In this document: positions 27,363-39,589 of the stretch, piece after piece
Position numbering within the stretch: the first letter of the stretch is position 1
Layout: each line of letters begins with the position of its first letter
Assembly: GCA_900473175.1 (NCBI GenBank)
Contig: UCKM01000014.1
Span: 1 to 64,000, forward strand
Reading direction: 5' to 3'
DNA: 64,000 nt
Source of the DNA: Hyphomicrobiales bacterium
Lineage (GTDB): Bacteria > Pseudomonadota > Alphaproteobacteria > Rhizobiales > Rhizobiaceae
The notes under the pieces: generated by a model
Database searches by the model: none
What the model was told of the DNA's origin: nothing
What the model saw: only the letters and a program-made list of their open reading frames with translations
Made by a program: the position numbers and the translations under genes

Positions 27363-28583
27363 TCAGGCAGGCACCGGTTCACCCCGCACTTGCCGCATAC
27401 TCGGCAGGAAGATCGTCAGAAGCCCGAGAAATGGCAGGAACGAGCAGACCATGTAGACATAGTCTATCCCCTTGGCATCGGCGACGAACCCAAGCACTGC
27501 GGCAGCAATCCCCGCCATGCCGAAAGCGAAGCCGAAGAAGATGCCGGCGATCATGCCGACACGTCCCGGCACCAGTTCCTGCGCAAACACCACGATCGCG
27601 GGAAAGGCGGAGGAGAGGATCAAGCCGATCATGACGGTAAGGACGCCGGTCCAGAACAGGTTGGCGTAGGGCATCATCAGCGTGAACGGAAGAACGCCAA
27701 GGATCGAGAACCAGATCACCGCCTTTGTGCCGATCCTGTCGCCGATCGGTCCGCCGACAATGGTTCCGACCGCGGCCGCGCCGAGGAACAGGAAGAGCAT
27801 CATTTGCGACTGCTGCACCGAAATGCCGAACTTGTGGATCACATAGAAGGTGTAATAGCTCGAGATGCTGGCGAGATAGATGTTCTTCGTGAAGACAAGC
27901 AGCGTGAGGATGATCAGCGACATGGCGACCTTGCCGCGCGGCAGCTTCAACTGTTTGCTGGCTGCCGGCCTGTTGGCATTGGCCGCCCGGTAACGCTGGT
28001 ACCAGTTGCCGACCTGATAGAGCACGATCATGCCAATGAGGGCCGCTGCAGAAAACCAGGCAATGCTCTGCTGGCCGCGCGGCAGAACGATGAAGGCGGC
28101 GAGCAACGGACCAAGGGCCGTGCCGAAATTTCCCCCGACCTGAAAGAACGACTGGGCAAGGCCATGGCGCCCGCCGGATGCAAGGCGGGCAACGCGCGAG
28201 GATTCCGGGTGGAAGATCGACGAGCCAATGCCGATGAAGGCGGCGCCGGCAAGAAGCATGGCATAGTGGGTCGCGATCGAAAGCAGCCCGAGCCCGACCA
28301 GGGAGAACGCCATGCCAACAGGGAGCGAATAGGGCATCGGGTGCTTGTCGGTATAGGTGCCGACGACCGGCTGCAGCAGCGATGCGGTCACCTGGAAAGT
28401 AAGGGTGAGGAAACCGATCTGCTTGAAATCGAGGCCGTAATTCTGCTTGAGCATCGGATAGATGGCGGCAAGCAGCGACTGCATCATGTCATTGAGCAGA
28501 TGGCAGAAGCTGACGGCGAAAATGATGGCAAAGACAGTGGTTTCAGCGGCGGTCCGCTGCGCGGGCATGGCGGTATCGGTCAT
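27363..28583 (-). CDS. fsr: MFS exporter, fosmidomycin-resistance (Fsr) type
   Basis: A protein of 406 residues with twelve predicted membrane helices. The N-terminal motif SFCHLLNDMMQSLLAAIYPMLKQNYGLDFKQIGFLTLTFQVTASLLQPVVGTYTDK is characteristic of Fsr-type major facilitator exporters, and FIGIGSSIFHPESSRVARLASGGRHGLAQSFFQVGGNFG is the matching second motif. It is divergent from an AraC-family gene 130 bp away that probably regulates it. The natural substrate is unknown. Confidence 0.85.
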   Translation of the reverse strand: MTDTAMPAQRTAAETTVFAIIFAVSFCHLLNDMMQSLLAAIYPMLKQNYGLDFKQIGFLTLTFQVTASLLQPVVGTYTDKHPMPYSLPVGMAFSLVGLGLLSIATHYAMLLAGAAFIGIGSSIFHPESSRVARLASGGRHGLAQSFFQVGGNFGTALGPLLAAFIVLPRGQQSIAWFSAAALIGMIVLYQVGNWYQRYRAANANRPAASKQLKLPRGKVAMSLIILTLLVFTKNIYLASISSYYTFYVIHKFGISVQQSQMMLFLFLGAAAVGTIVGGPIGDRIGTKAVIWFSILGVLPFTLMMPYANLFWTGVLTVMIGLILSSAFPAIVVFAQELVPGRVGMIAGIFFGFAFGMAGIAAAVLGFVADAKGIDYVYMVCSFLPFLGLLTIFLPSMRQVRGEPVPA

Positions 28584-28679
28584 CAGGCGTTTCCATCGAA
28601 GTCACGGGCAATGTCGCAACGGCTGCGTCGCCCTTAACGCAACTGATATATCGGTTGCGCCAAACCTGCTTTCGTGGTT

Positions 28680-28710
28680 TGGTCCAATTCTTACGAGACT
28701 GGGCCAAATC
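28680..28710 (+). promoter_or_regulatory. Direct repeats in the fsr/AraC divergent promoter
   Basis: TGGTCCAATTC (28680-28690) and TGGGCCAAATC (28700-28710) are 9 of 11 identical and 20 bp apart, just upstream of the AraC-family start at 28714. Tandem sites two helical turns apart are typical for AraC proteins. Confidence 0.45.
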
Positions 28711-28713
28711 TTC

Positions 28714-29525
28714 ATGCGCTACCAGACCTTTGCCGCACGCAATGCCGCCGGACTTGAACTTGCCGATCTGCATCGGACGCGGCTCGACTGGCTGGATCAG
28801 GCGGAAGGCGATGTCTTCGCGCTCGCCACCCTCTATCCCTCCGGCTACCATATTCCCGATCACCACCATAACCAGTCGCAATTGCTGCATGCGATCACCG
28901 GCGTTGCGATGGTGACGACCAGGTTCGGCCGCTGGATGGTGCCGCCGCATCATGCGCTGTGGCTGCCGGCTGGTGTCGAACACGCGGTCGACATGCTCGG
29001 CGACGTCTCCATGCATTCGATCTATGTGCGGCCCGGCGCAGTCGACGGGCTGAAAAGCCATTTGCATGTGGTCGGATTGACGCCGCTGATGGACAATCTC
29101 ATCCGCGAGGCTGTCGTCGTGCCTGCCGACGCGGAAGTCGATCAGCGGACGATGTACGTCATGGGACTGTTGCTGCACGAAATTCCAAACCTCGAGGAGC
29201 GGCCGCTGGGCCTGCCCTTTCCGGAAGACCGGCGGCTCGCGGCGCTCTGCCGGGGCTTCTTGAAGGATCCATCCCCACACACCAACATCGACAACTGGGC
29301 TGCCCGCCTCGGCATGAGCCGACGGACCTTCACCCGGATGTTCCGGCGCGAGACCGGCCTCAGCCTCTCCACATGGCGGCAGCAGGCCTGCCTGCTCTCA
29401 GCCCTGCCGCGCCTTACCGAGGGCGAGCCGGTGACCAGCGTCGCGCTCGATCTCGGCTATAGCAGCGTTCCGGCCTTCACGACCATGTTCAAGCGCATGC
29501 TCGGCGCCCCGCCGCGCCATTATCT

Positions 29526-29541
<16 letters not shown>
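28714..29541 (+). CDS. AraC-family transcriptional regulator
   Basis: A protein of 275 residues with an N-terminal cupin ([49 protein letters not shown]) and a C-terminal double helix-turn-helix ([61 protein letters not shown]). It is divergent from the Fsr-type exporter gene, its likely target. The gene end overlaps the convergent metH end by 16 bp. The ATG at 28714 has no strong ribosome binding site. Confidence 0.87.
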
Positions 29542-33314
<3,773 letters not shown>

Positions 33315-33362
33315 GACTTAACACGCCTCACAAATCCAGGATTTGGATGAGGTGCGACAGTC

Positions 33363-33382
33363 ACATAAAGATATCTTTATGT
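33363..33382 (-). promoter_or_regulatory. Perfect 20-bp palindrome in the metH promoter
   Basis: ACATAAAGAT (33363-33372) is followed immediately by its exact reverse complement (33373-33382), about 50 bp upstream of the metH start. An ATAAAGATATCTTTAT-like core is the style of site bound by ArsR-type regulators. SahR, an S-adenosylhomocysteine-responsive ArsR protein controlling methionine-cycle genes in Proteobacteria, is one possible binder. This regulator assignment is inference; no such gene is in the window. Confidence 0.6.
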
Positions 33383-33449
33383 CAACAAGTCAGTTCTATT
33401 GGCGGCATGAAATGTCGCAACGATGCGGCAGTTCTGCGGCCTTGTGTAC

Positions 33450-33483
33450 CGGCAATTTGCCGCCTATATTAAGGCATATTGCC
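33450..33483 (+). promoter_or_regulatory. Twin palindromes upstream of the Xre-RES TA pair
   Basis: CGGCAATTTGCCG (33450-33462) and GGCATATTGCC (33473-33483) share a GGCA-N3-TGCC-like core 22 bp apart. The second ends only 13 bp before the antitoxin ATG. Two equally spaced half-turn sites suit dimers of the Xre-type antitoxin repressing its promoter. Confidence 0.5.
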
Positions 33484-33496
33484 GTCGGAGCAGAGC

Positions 33497-33934
33497 ATGT
33501 CGAAAACGATCGTTGAAGAAGTGGCGCGAAAACTCGGTGGTGCCCCCGTCTTGGGATCCGACGTGCATTCGCAGGCGGATTTGGCAATGGCGGTGCGCAA
33601 CAGGCTACCCTTGAGCGCACTCATAGGCTTGGCCCTTGCGGGTCTGAGCAATCAGGAGATCGAAGAGTTCGTCATACCTCAGCGTACGCGGCGCCATCGC
33701 GCCGACACGAAGCAACCACTCACCGTTGATGAGTCTGACAAGGCCGTGCGGCTGATGCGCATTCAGACCCTTGCAGAAACGACATTCGGTGACAAGGACA
33801 AGGCAAATCGCTGGCTGCGGCGCACTTTGAACGAGCTTGGCGGGGTATCGCCGCTGGTAATTGCGCAGACCGAGGCCGGTGCGCGGGTCATTGAGACAAT
33901 CCTCGGCAAGATTGCCTGGGGTGCAGCGGCCTGA
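33497..33934 (+). CDS. Xre/MbcA/ParS-type antitoxin (DUF2384)
   Basis: A protein of 145 residues with an N-terminal Xre-like helical region and the C-terminal DUF2384 toxin-binding domain (AETTFGDKDKANRWLRRTLNELGGVSPLVIAQTEAGARVIETILGKIAWG). The ATG at 33497 has CGGAG six bases upstream. Its stop overlaps the RES toxin start (TGATG). It should both block the NAD-consuming toxin and repress the operon. Confidence 0.87.
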   Translation: MSKTIVEEVARKLGGAPVLGSDVHSQADLAMAVRNRLPLSALIGLALAGLSNQEIEEFVIPQRTRRHRADTKQPLTVDESDKAVRLMRIQTLAETTFGDKDKANRWLRRTLNELGGVSPLVIAQTEAGARVIETILGKIAWGAAA

Positions 33935-34395
33935 TGCACTTATGGCGATTGTCGGGCAAACAGCATGCCGAAGCGTTTGACGGAGGCTATGGGCTGCTGT
34001 TTGACGGGCGCTGGAATTCCATCGGCCATGCCGTGACATATTGTGCAACGTCGCCCGCGCTGTGCGTGCTTGATAAACTCGTCCATATCGAAGATCCGGC
34101 ACTTCTGCCTGAGCTTGTCATGGTCACCTATCTCGCTCCTGATGATATGGCGATAGAGGCGGTCAATGTTGAATTGCTGCCGCCCGATTGGCGATCGCAG
34201 GAGTCGCTGACGCAGCAAATGGGCGACGACTGGCACGATGAAAAGTCATCGGTTCTGCTGAGCGTCCCATCGGCAATCGTGCCGATCCGTGGCTCGCCTG
34301 ATGTAAATGTGCTGATCAATCATACGCATCCCAGGGCATCCGAGATCAAAATCGCCGGGTTGAGATCGTTTACACTCGATGCGCGACTCCTGTAG
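33934..34395 (+). CDS. RES-domain toxin (NAD-degrading type)
   Basis: A protein of 153 residues. MHLWRLSGKQHAEAFDGGYGLLFDGRWNSIGHAVTYCATSPALCVLDKLVHIED contains the conserved Arg and the GRWN-GxxVxY core of RES domains, followed by the C-terminal VLINHTHP-x-ASEI segment. RES toxins are related to ADP-ribosyltransferases and degrade NAD or modify targets. It is coupled to the Xre antitoxin gene by a one-base overlap. Confidence 0.88.
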   Translation: MHLWRLSGKQHAEAFDGGYGLLFDGRWNSIGHAVTYCATSPALCVLDKLVHIEDPALLPELVMVTYLAPDDMAIEAVNVELLPPDWRSQESLTQQMGDDWHDEKSSVLLSVPSAIVPIRGSPDVNVLINHTHPRASEIKIAGLRSFTLDARLL

Positions 34396-34434
34396 CAACC
34401 CTCAGTTTGTCCGCTTGCCAACTGCCACATAAAA

Positions 34435-34458
34435 GAAAAGGCCCCTCAGGACCTTTTC
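34435..34458. terminator. Bidirectional intrinsic terminator
   Basis: GAAAAGGCCC (34435-34444) pairs with GGACCTTTTC (34449-34458), 9 of 10, over the loop CTCA. A-rich sequence flanks on the left and CCAGCTTTTA on the right, so it can end transcription of the RES toxin gene (plus) and of the sugar-binding-protein gene (minus), whose stops are at 34395 and 34488. Confidence 0.7.
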
Positions 34459-34487
34459 CAGCTTTTAGTTGGTCAACTGACCTTTGA

Positions 34488-35432
34488 TCAGAAGGGCGAA
34501 TCCGGGAAATAGAATTCCTTGGCGTTATCCTTGGTGACCAACGTCGCATCAAGGATGTATTTGCCGCGCACCGGAACCTGGTCGTAGAAGTTGGCAACCG
34601 TGAGTTCCATGGCAGTTGCCACCATTGAAGGCGGATAGAGCACATTGATCGGTGTCATCTTGTCGCCGTCGGCAACGCGCTTGATCATGTCCTTCATACC
34701 GGCGCCGCCGATGACCAGCTTGATGTCCGTGCGCTTGGCCTGATCGATGGCTTCAAGAACGCCCACCGCCATGTCATCGTCCTGGCACCATACGGCGTCG
34801 ATCTTCGGGAACTTGGTAAGATAGTCCTGCATGATCTTGAAGGCATCATCGCGTGACCAGTTGCCGAACTGCTTGTCGAGAACCTTGATGCCGCTACCGG
34901 CGATCGCCTCGTCGAAGCCCTTTTGGCGCTCTTCATCGATGACGATCGGCAGACCGCGAATGACGACGACGTCGCCGGTCTTGAGCGTGTCCTTGAGGTA
35001 TTCGCCTGCAACGCGGCCCAGTTCCGGATTATTGCCCGCAACATAGAGATCCTGAATGCTCGGATCGGAGAGGGCACGGTCGACGACGGTGACGAAGATG
35101 CCCTTTTCCTTGACCGCGCGGATCGGATCGGTGAGTTCGTCGGAATTATGCGGCAGCGTCACAAGCGCGTCGATGCCCTGCGTCGTCAGGTCTTCCAATG
35201 CATTGGCCTGCGAAGCGCCATCCGGCGAGGTCTTGATGGTGATCTTCAGGCCAGGATGAGCGGCTTCGAGAAGCTTGGCGGCACGTTCGGCGTGATAGAC
35301 GACGCCGCCGGTCCAGCCATGGTCGGCCGCCGGAATGGACACGGCAATATTGACCTTCTTGTCCTGGGCGTAGGCGAAGGTCATCGTCGAAGCGATTGCC
35401 GCCCCGACAAGACCGATCAAGAGTTTACGCAT
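34488..35432 (-). CDS. Sugar ABC transporter substrate-binding protein (RbsB-like)
   Basis: A periplasmic binding protein of 314 residues with signal peptide 1-22 (ending FAYA) and a Peripla_BP_4 fold: VNIAVSIPAADHGWTGGVVYHAERAAKLLE, GIDALVTLPHNSDEL, FVTVVDRALSD and DAVWCQDDDMAVGVLEAI. It is the last gene of the leftward importer set (ATPase, permease, binding protein), behind a GGGAG site. The ligand is probably a sugar or polyol handled by the neighbouring dehydrogenase and isomerase. Confidence 0.87.
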   Translation of the reverse strand: MRKLLIGLVGAAIASTMTFAYAQDKKVNIAVSIPAADHGWTGGVVYHAERAAKLLEAAHPGLKITIKTSPDGASQANALEDLTTQGIDALVTLPHNSDELTDPIRAVKEKGIFVTVVDRALSDPSIQDLYVAGNNPELGRVAGEYLKDTLKTGDVVVIRGLPIVIDEERQKGFDEAIAGSGIKVLDKQFGNWSRDDAFKIMQDYLTKFPKIDAVWCQDDDMAVGVLEAIDQAKRTDIKLVIGGAGMKDMIKRVADGDKMTPINVLYPPSMVATAMELTVANFYDQVPVRGKYILDATLVTKDNAKEFYFPDSPF

Positions 35433-35510
35433 TTGTCTTCTCCCAATTTATTGCTCGGGCCTTCATTGCGGCTCGGTGGGTGGCCCTGTTCCCCCGTCCG
35501 GTTTTGAAGA

Positions 35511-35525
35511 GGCGGCAACGCCGCC
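35511..35525 (-). other. Short GC-rich hairpin ahead of the sugar-binding-protein gene
   Basis: GGCGGC (35511-35516) and GCCGCC (35520-35525) form a perfect stem with a 3-nt loop, 16 bp after the permease stop and 78 bp before the binding-protein start. No U-tract follows, so it is a possible mRNA-processing boundary rather than a terminator. Confidence 0.4.
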
Positions 35526-35541
35526 CCTCAATCTCGCTGCT

Positions 35542-36555
35542 TCATGCCTTCTTCTTCTGCAGCGTGCGCTGCACCAGCATGGCGATGATGATGATCGTGC
35601 CTTGGACCGCGCCGATCAGGTATTCGCTGACGATGTTGGAAAGCACCATGATATTGCCCACCACCTCCAGCATGAAGGCGCCGCAGATCGTGCCCCAGAT
35701 GCGCCCGACGCCGCCACGCAGCGCCGTACCGCCGATGACCACTGCAGTGATCGCCTGCAACTCCCACAGCATGCCCGTCGTCGTTGTCGCAGCACCAAGG
35801 CGCGGCACGTAGACCACCACGGCAATCGCGACGCAGATGCCCTGCAGGATATAGGTCATTGCCCGCACGCGATTGACATGGATGCCGGAATAGCGCGCCA
35901 CGTCTTCATTAGAGCCGACAGCGATCACATGGCGCCCGAACGAGGTCTTGTAGAGGATGAATGCGCCGAGGGCCCCCGCGGCGATGATAATCCAGACTGG
36001 GATCGGCAGGCCTAGGAACACGCCCGTATACATCGGGCGGAACATGTTGCGCATGGCGATCGACTTCATGGCGATCGAGCCGCCATCGGCGAGCCAGACG
36101 GTGACCGAGCGGAAGATCGCCATGGTGCCAAGGGTGACGATGAAAGGCTCGATCTTGCCGATGGTAATGACAGCGCCATTGAGAAGCCCAGCGAAAGCGC
36201 CGACACCGATGGCAACGACGACGCCCGCCGCAAGCATCGCCATGTCGCCATCAACGGCGCCTGAGTTCAGGAACAGGATCATGATGCCGGCGACGAGTGC
36301 GGCCATCGAGCCAACCGAAAGGTCAAGACCGCCTGCCGAGATGACAAAGGTTGCGCCCACCGCGATAATGGCGATGAAAGACGAACGCGTCAGCACGTTG
36401 AGCAGATTGTCAACCGACAGGAAGTTCGGATTGACCAGCGCACCGAGGATGAACAGGGCTGCAAGCGCAAGGAATGGTGCTACCGCCGTCTTGTCGAGAT
36501 CCGCCATCTTGCGGCCAAAACCGCGCGTGTCGGTGATTGCTTTTGTATCGCTCAT
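35542..36555 (-). CDS. Sugar ABC transporter permease (RbsC-like)
   Basis: An inner-membrane permease of 337 residues of the BPD_transp_2 family: FIAIIAVGATFVISAGGLDLSVGSMAALVAGI and GAVITIGKIEPFIVTLGTMAIFRSVTVWLADG are its standard motifs, with GRHVIAVGSNEDVARYSGI near residue 215. About ten hydrophobic segments. It overlaps the ATPase gene upstream by 4 bp (ATGA). Confidence 0.88.
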   Translation of the reverse strand: MSDTKAITDTRGFGRKMADLDKTAVAPFLALAALFILGALVNPNFLSVDNLLNVLTRSSFIAIIAVGATFVISAGGLDLSVGSMAALVAGIMILFLNSGAVDGDMAMLAAGVVVAIGVGAFAGLLNGAVITIGKIEPFIVTLGTMAIFRSVTVWLADGGSIAMKSIAMRNMFRPMYTGVFLGLPIPVWIIIAAGALGAFILYKTSFGRHVIAVGSNEDVARYSGIHVNRVRAMTYILQGICVAIAVVVYVPRLGAATTTTGMLWELQAITAVVIGGTALRGGVGRIWGTICGAFMLEVVGNIMVLSNIVSEYLIGAVQGTIIIIAMLVQRTLQKKKA

Positions 36556-38111
36556 GCGTTCCCCGCACTGTAAAGCTCTGCTTCATTGATCTTGACGCCA
36601 GTGGCGTAGACGACGATCTCGTTTTCGGTCATCGCTTCACCGGTCACTTCGCCGACAATGCGCGACGAACGCATGACGAGAATCCGGTGGCAGATGCCGA
36701 TGAGTTCCTGCATTTCGGACGAAATGACGACGACCGATTTGCCGGCCTTCGCGAGGTCGGCAATAAACCTGTAGATCTGTTCCTTGGTGCCGATGTCGAT
36801 ACCACGCGTCGGTTCATCGATGATGACGATGCCGGGCTCGAGCAGCATCATCTTCGCCAGAAGCAGCTTCTGCTGATTGCCGCCCGAAAGCTGACCGGCA
36901 AGCAGATCGCGCCGCCGCGCCCTGATGTCGAAATCGGTGATGGCCTTGTCGAGGCTCTTGTCCTCGCGCTTGCGTTCGATGAGCGGGCCCCGTGTGAATT
37001 TCTCAAGCGTTGCCAATGTCAGATTGGTGCGCAGGTCTTGCGCCAAAAGCAATCCTTTGCCCTTGCGGTCTTCGCTCAGGTAGACGATGCCCGCCGCCAT
37101 GCTGTCACGCACATTGTGGAATTTGACCGGCTTGCCATTCAGCTTGATCTCGCCATGGGCGGTGCGCAGACCGACGAGCCCCTCGAAGAGTTCGGTGCGC
37201 CCTGCGCCGATCAATCCGGCAAAGCCGAGGATCTCGCCCTTGCGCAGGGTAAAGCTGCAATCGCGCGCATAGGCCGGCACATCGAAATTCTTGACGTCCA
37301 GTACGTTCTGGCGCGTCGCGGTGTCCTCCCGTTCAGGATAGAGCTGCGACATGTCCCGCCCGACCATCAACCTTGCCATGTCGACCGGTTGGAGTTCCGC
37401 GGCACTGCGCGTCGCAATGAGCTTGCCATCGCGCAACACGGTGATGCGGTCGGCGATCGCGCCGACTTCCGGCAGGCGGTGCGAGATGTAGAGGACCGCA
37501 ACGCCCTTGTCGCGCAGGTCGCGGATCACCTTCAAAAGCGCTTCGGTCTCGAAGGGCGTGAGCGAGGCGGTGGGCTCGTCGAAGATGACGACCCGGTGCG
37601 GGACCTGCAAGGCGCGGGCAATCTGCACCAGTTGCCGGCGCGCGATGGAAAGGCGGGCAATCTGTGTTGTCGGATCGATCTCCGCTCCAAGACTGCGCAC
37701 CGCCTCGGCGGATTGCCGGTTCATCTCGCGATCGTTGACCATGAGTCCGCGCTTCAGTTCGCGGCCCATGAAAATGTTCTGCGCCACCGTCAGGTCAGGC
37801 GCCAGCAGGATTTCCTGATGCACCAGGACGAGGCCGCGATGCTCCGCATCGACTGGTCCGCTGAAAGTGACCGGCTCGCCATCGATGGCAACGGTGCCGC
37901 GCGTCGGCGCAAGGTGGCCGCTGAGCAGCTTCATCAATGTCGACTTGCCGGCGCCGTTTTCGCCGATGATCGCATGGACTTCGCCCGGCATGACGCTGAG
38001 CGTGATATCCGTCAGTACTTCGACCGGCCCGAAGGCCTTGGCGATGCCGCGCGCTTCGAGCACTGGGATGGGAGTATCGATGACGTTTGGCGATGCTGGA
38101 GCGACGCTCAT
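36552..38111 (-). CDS. Sugar ABC transporter ATP-binding protein (RbsA-like)
   Basis: A protein of 519 residues with two ABC modules. Module 1 has GENGAGKST, LSIARRQLVQIARAL and VVIFDEPTASLT; module 2 has the degenerate Walker A GLIGAGRTE, LSGGNQQKLLLAKMM and IVIIDEPTRGID, the usual RbsA/MglA asymmetry. The start is placed at the ATG at 38111. The frame extends upstream to 38153, but those residues (MWGRCPAGQRGVPV) come from the adjacent mosaic repeat and duplicate the extension seen before the exonuclease gene. Confidence 0.88.
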   Translation of the reverse strand: MSVAPASPNVIDTPIPVLEARGIAKAFGPVEVLTDITLSVMPGEVHAIIGENGAGKSTLMKLLSGHLAPTRGTVAIDGEPVTFSGPVDAEHRGLVLVHQEILLAPDLTVAQNIFMGRELKRGLMVNDREMNRQSAEAVRSLGAEIDPTTQIARLSIARRQLVQIARALQVPHRVVIFDEPTASLTPFETEALLKVIRDLRDKGVAVLYISHRLPEVGAIADRITVLRDGKLIATRSAAELQPVDMARLMVGRDMSQLYPEREDTATRQNVLDVKNFDVPAYARDCSFTLRKGEILGFAGLIGAGRTELFEGLVGLRTAHGEIKLNGKPVKFHNVRDSMAAGIVYLSEDRKGKGLLLAQDLRTNLTLATLEKFTRGPLIERKREDKSLDKAITDFDIRARRRDLLAGQLSGGNQQKLLLAKMMLLEPGIVIIDEPTRGIDIGTKEQIYRFIADLAKAGKSVVVISSEMQELIGICHRILVMRSSRIVGEVTGEAMTENEIVVYATGVKINEAELYSAGNA

Positions 38112-38118
38112 GACAGGT

Positions 38119-38395
38119 ACCCCCCTTTGTCCTGCCGGACATCTCCCCCACAAGGGAAACGGCTATCGCATATGAAAGAACTTCGCGCATATGGAGCCGT
38201 CCTCATCCTCCCCACAATGGGGGAGGGTAAGGCGCGGCTCCATTTCCGACCACCGTGCCGGCCGCAAGGGGGGAGATCGAATCGGCATCGATGTGCTCGC
38301 TTGATCTTCAACATTGGAGATCGTTGAAGACGCTCATGATAGCTGATCTCCCCCCTTGTGGAGGAGATGGCTGGCAAGCCGGAGAAGGGTGAGAT
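38119..38395. repeat. RIME-like mosaic repeat inside the sugar catabolic locus
   Basis: This interval carries several modules: a left arm with CCTGCCGGACATCTCCCCCA (38131-38150), a central palindrome CTCCCCACAATGGGGGAG (38207-38225), a GCAAGGGGGGAGATCGAA piece and a degenerate right arm with GATCTCCCCCCTTGTGGAGG (38345-38364). The modules match parts of the 14406-14565 repeat in both orientations. It separates the dehydrogenase and ATPase genes and is otherwise non-coding. Confidence 0.72.
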
Positions 38396-38406
38396 CAAGT
38401 CCGCCA

Positions 38407-39579
38407 TCACACCTTGGTCCAGACACCGCCTGCCTTTGACGATTTCACCGCGGCGTCGATGAATTCCATGCCTGCCAAGCCGTCTTCGACGGTCGGGAAG
38501 ATGACATCCTTCGGCACCTTCTTGCCGGTGCGCGCAGCGATGATCGCCTGGGCGGCTTCGGTATAGATATTGGCGAAGCCTTCGAGATAGCCCTCGGGAT
38601 GGCCACCGGGAACACGGGTCACGCGACCCGCTTCCGGCGAGGCGCCTGCGCCACCCCGCGTCAGGAGTTGCTTCGGCTTGCCGAAGGGCGTGTACCAGAG
38701 ATAGTTCGGATCGGCCTGCGTCCATTCGAGACCGCCCTTGGTGCCATAGACGCGCAGCTTCAATCCGTTCTCATTGCCGGGAGCGACCTGGCTCGCCCAG
38801 ATCATGCCCTTGGCGCCGCCCTCGAAACGCATGAGAATCTGTACGTCGTCATCGAGCACCCTGCCCTCGCCAAAGCTGGTCAATTCGGCGCAAAGCTGCT
38901 TCAGCTTCAGGCCCGATACGAAACAGGCAAGATTATAGGCGTGGGTGCCGATATCGCCGATGGCGCCGCCCGCGCCGGAACGCTTCGGATCGACGCGCCA
39001 CTCCGCCTGCTTGGAACCGGTGGCTTCAGTCTTTTCGGTCATCCAGTCCTGCGGATATTCGGCCTGAACCAGCCGCAGCGTGCCAAGCACACCCTTTTCC
39101 ACCATGGCACGGGCCTGACGGATCATCGGGTAGCCGGTGTAATTGTGGGTGAGCATGAAAAGCTTGCCGGATTTCTTGACGAGCGCCACCAGGTCCCTCG
39201 CGTCCTTGACTGTCGTCGTCAGCGGCTTGTCGCAGATTACGTGGATGCCAGCCTTGAGGAACGCCTTGGCCGCTGGCGCATGCATATGGTTTGGCGTTAC
39301 GATCGAGACGGCCTCGATGCCGTCGGGACGCTTGGCCTCGGCCTTGGCCATCTCTTCAAACGAGGTATAGGCCCGGTCATCGGCAATGCCGATTTCCCTC
39401 GCCGAAGCCTTGGCGCGGGCCGGGTCCGATGAAAGCGCGCCCGCCACGAGTTCGTACTGGTCGTCCATGCGCAGCGCAATGCGATGCACCGCGCCGATGA
39501 AGGCTCCCTGCCCGCCGCCGACCATGCCGATGCGGATGCGCCAGCTGGCCGGCTTTTCTTTGGATGCGCCTATGGCCAT
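38407..39579 (-). CDS. Gfo/Idh/MocA-family dehydrogenase
   Basis: An NAD(P)-dependent oxidoreductase of 390 residues. IGMVGGGQGAFIGAVHR is the Rossmann nucleotide-binding motif, CDKPLTTT replaces the common EKP motif, and GGAIGDIGTHAYNLACFVSG contains the catalytic-region aspartate and histidine. It probably oxidises a sugar or polyol. It lies 10 bp after the TIM-barrel isomerase gene in the same operon and before a sugar importer. The substrate is not known. Confidence 0.86.
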   Translation of the reverse strand: MAIGASKEKPASWRIRIGMVGGGQGAFIGAVHRIALRMDDQYELVAGALSSDPARAKASAREIGIADDRAYTSFEEMAKAEAKRPDGIEAVSIVTPNHMHAPAAKAFLKAGIHVICDKPLTTTVKDARDLVALVKKSGKLFMLTHNYTGYPMIRQARAMVEKGVLGTLRLVQAEYPQDWMTEKTEATGSKQAEWRVDPKRSGAGGAIGDIGTHAYNLACFVSGLKLKQLCAELTSFGEGRVLDDDVQILMRFEGGAKGMIWASQVAPGNENGLKLRVYGTKGGLEWTQADPNYLWYTPFGKPKQLLTRGGAGASPEAGRVTRVPGGHPEGYLEGFANIYTEAAQAIIAARTGKKVPKDVIFPTVEDGLAGMEFIDAAVKSSKAGGVWTKV

Positions 39580-39589
39580 CGTCTGTCCC

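Noticed and set aside
33315-33362. SAM or SAH riboswitch in the metH leader
   Set aside because: The leader before the palindrome is only about 48 nt and has just a 7-bp hairpin (33331-33345), too little for known riboswitch folds.
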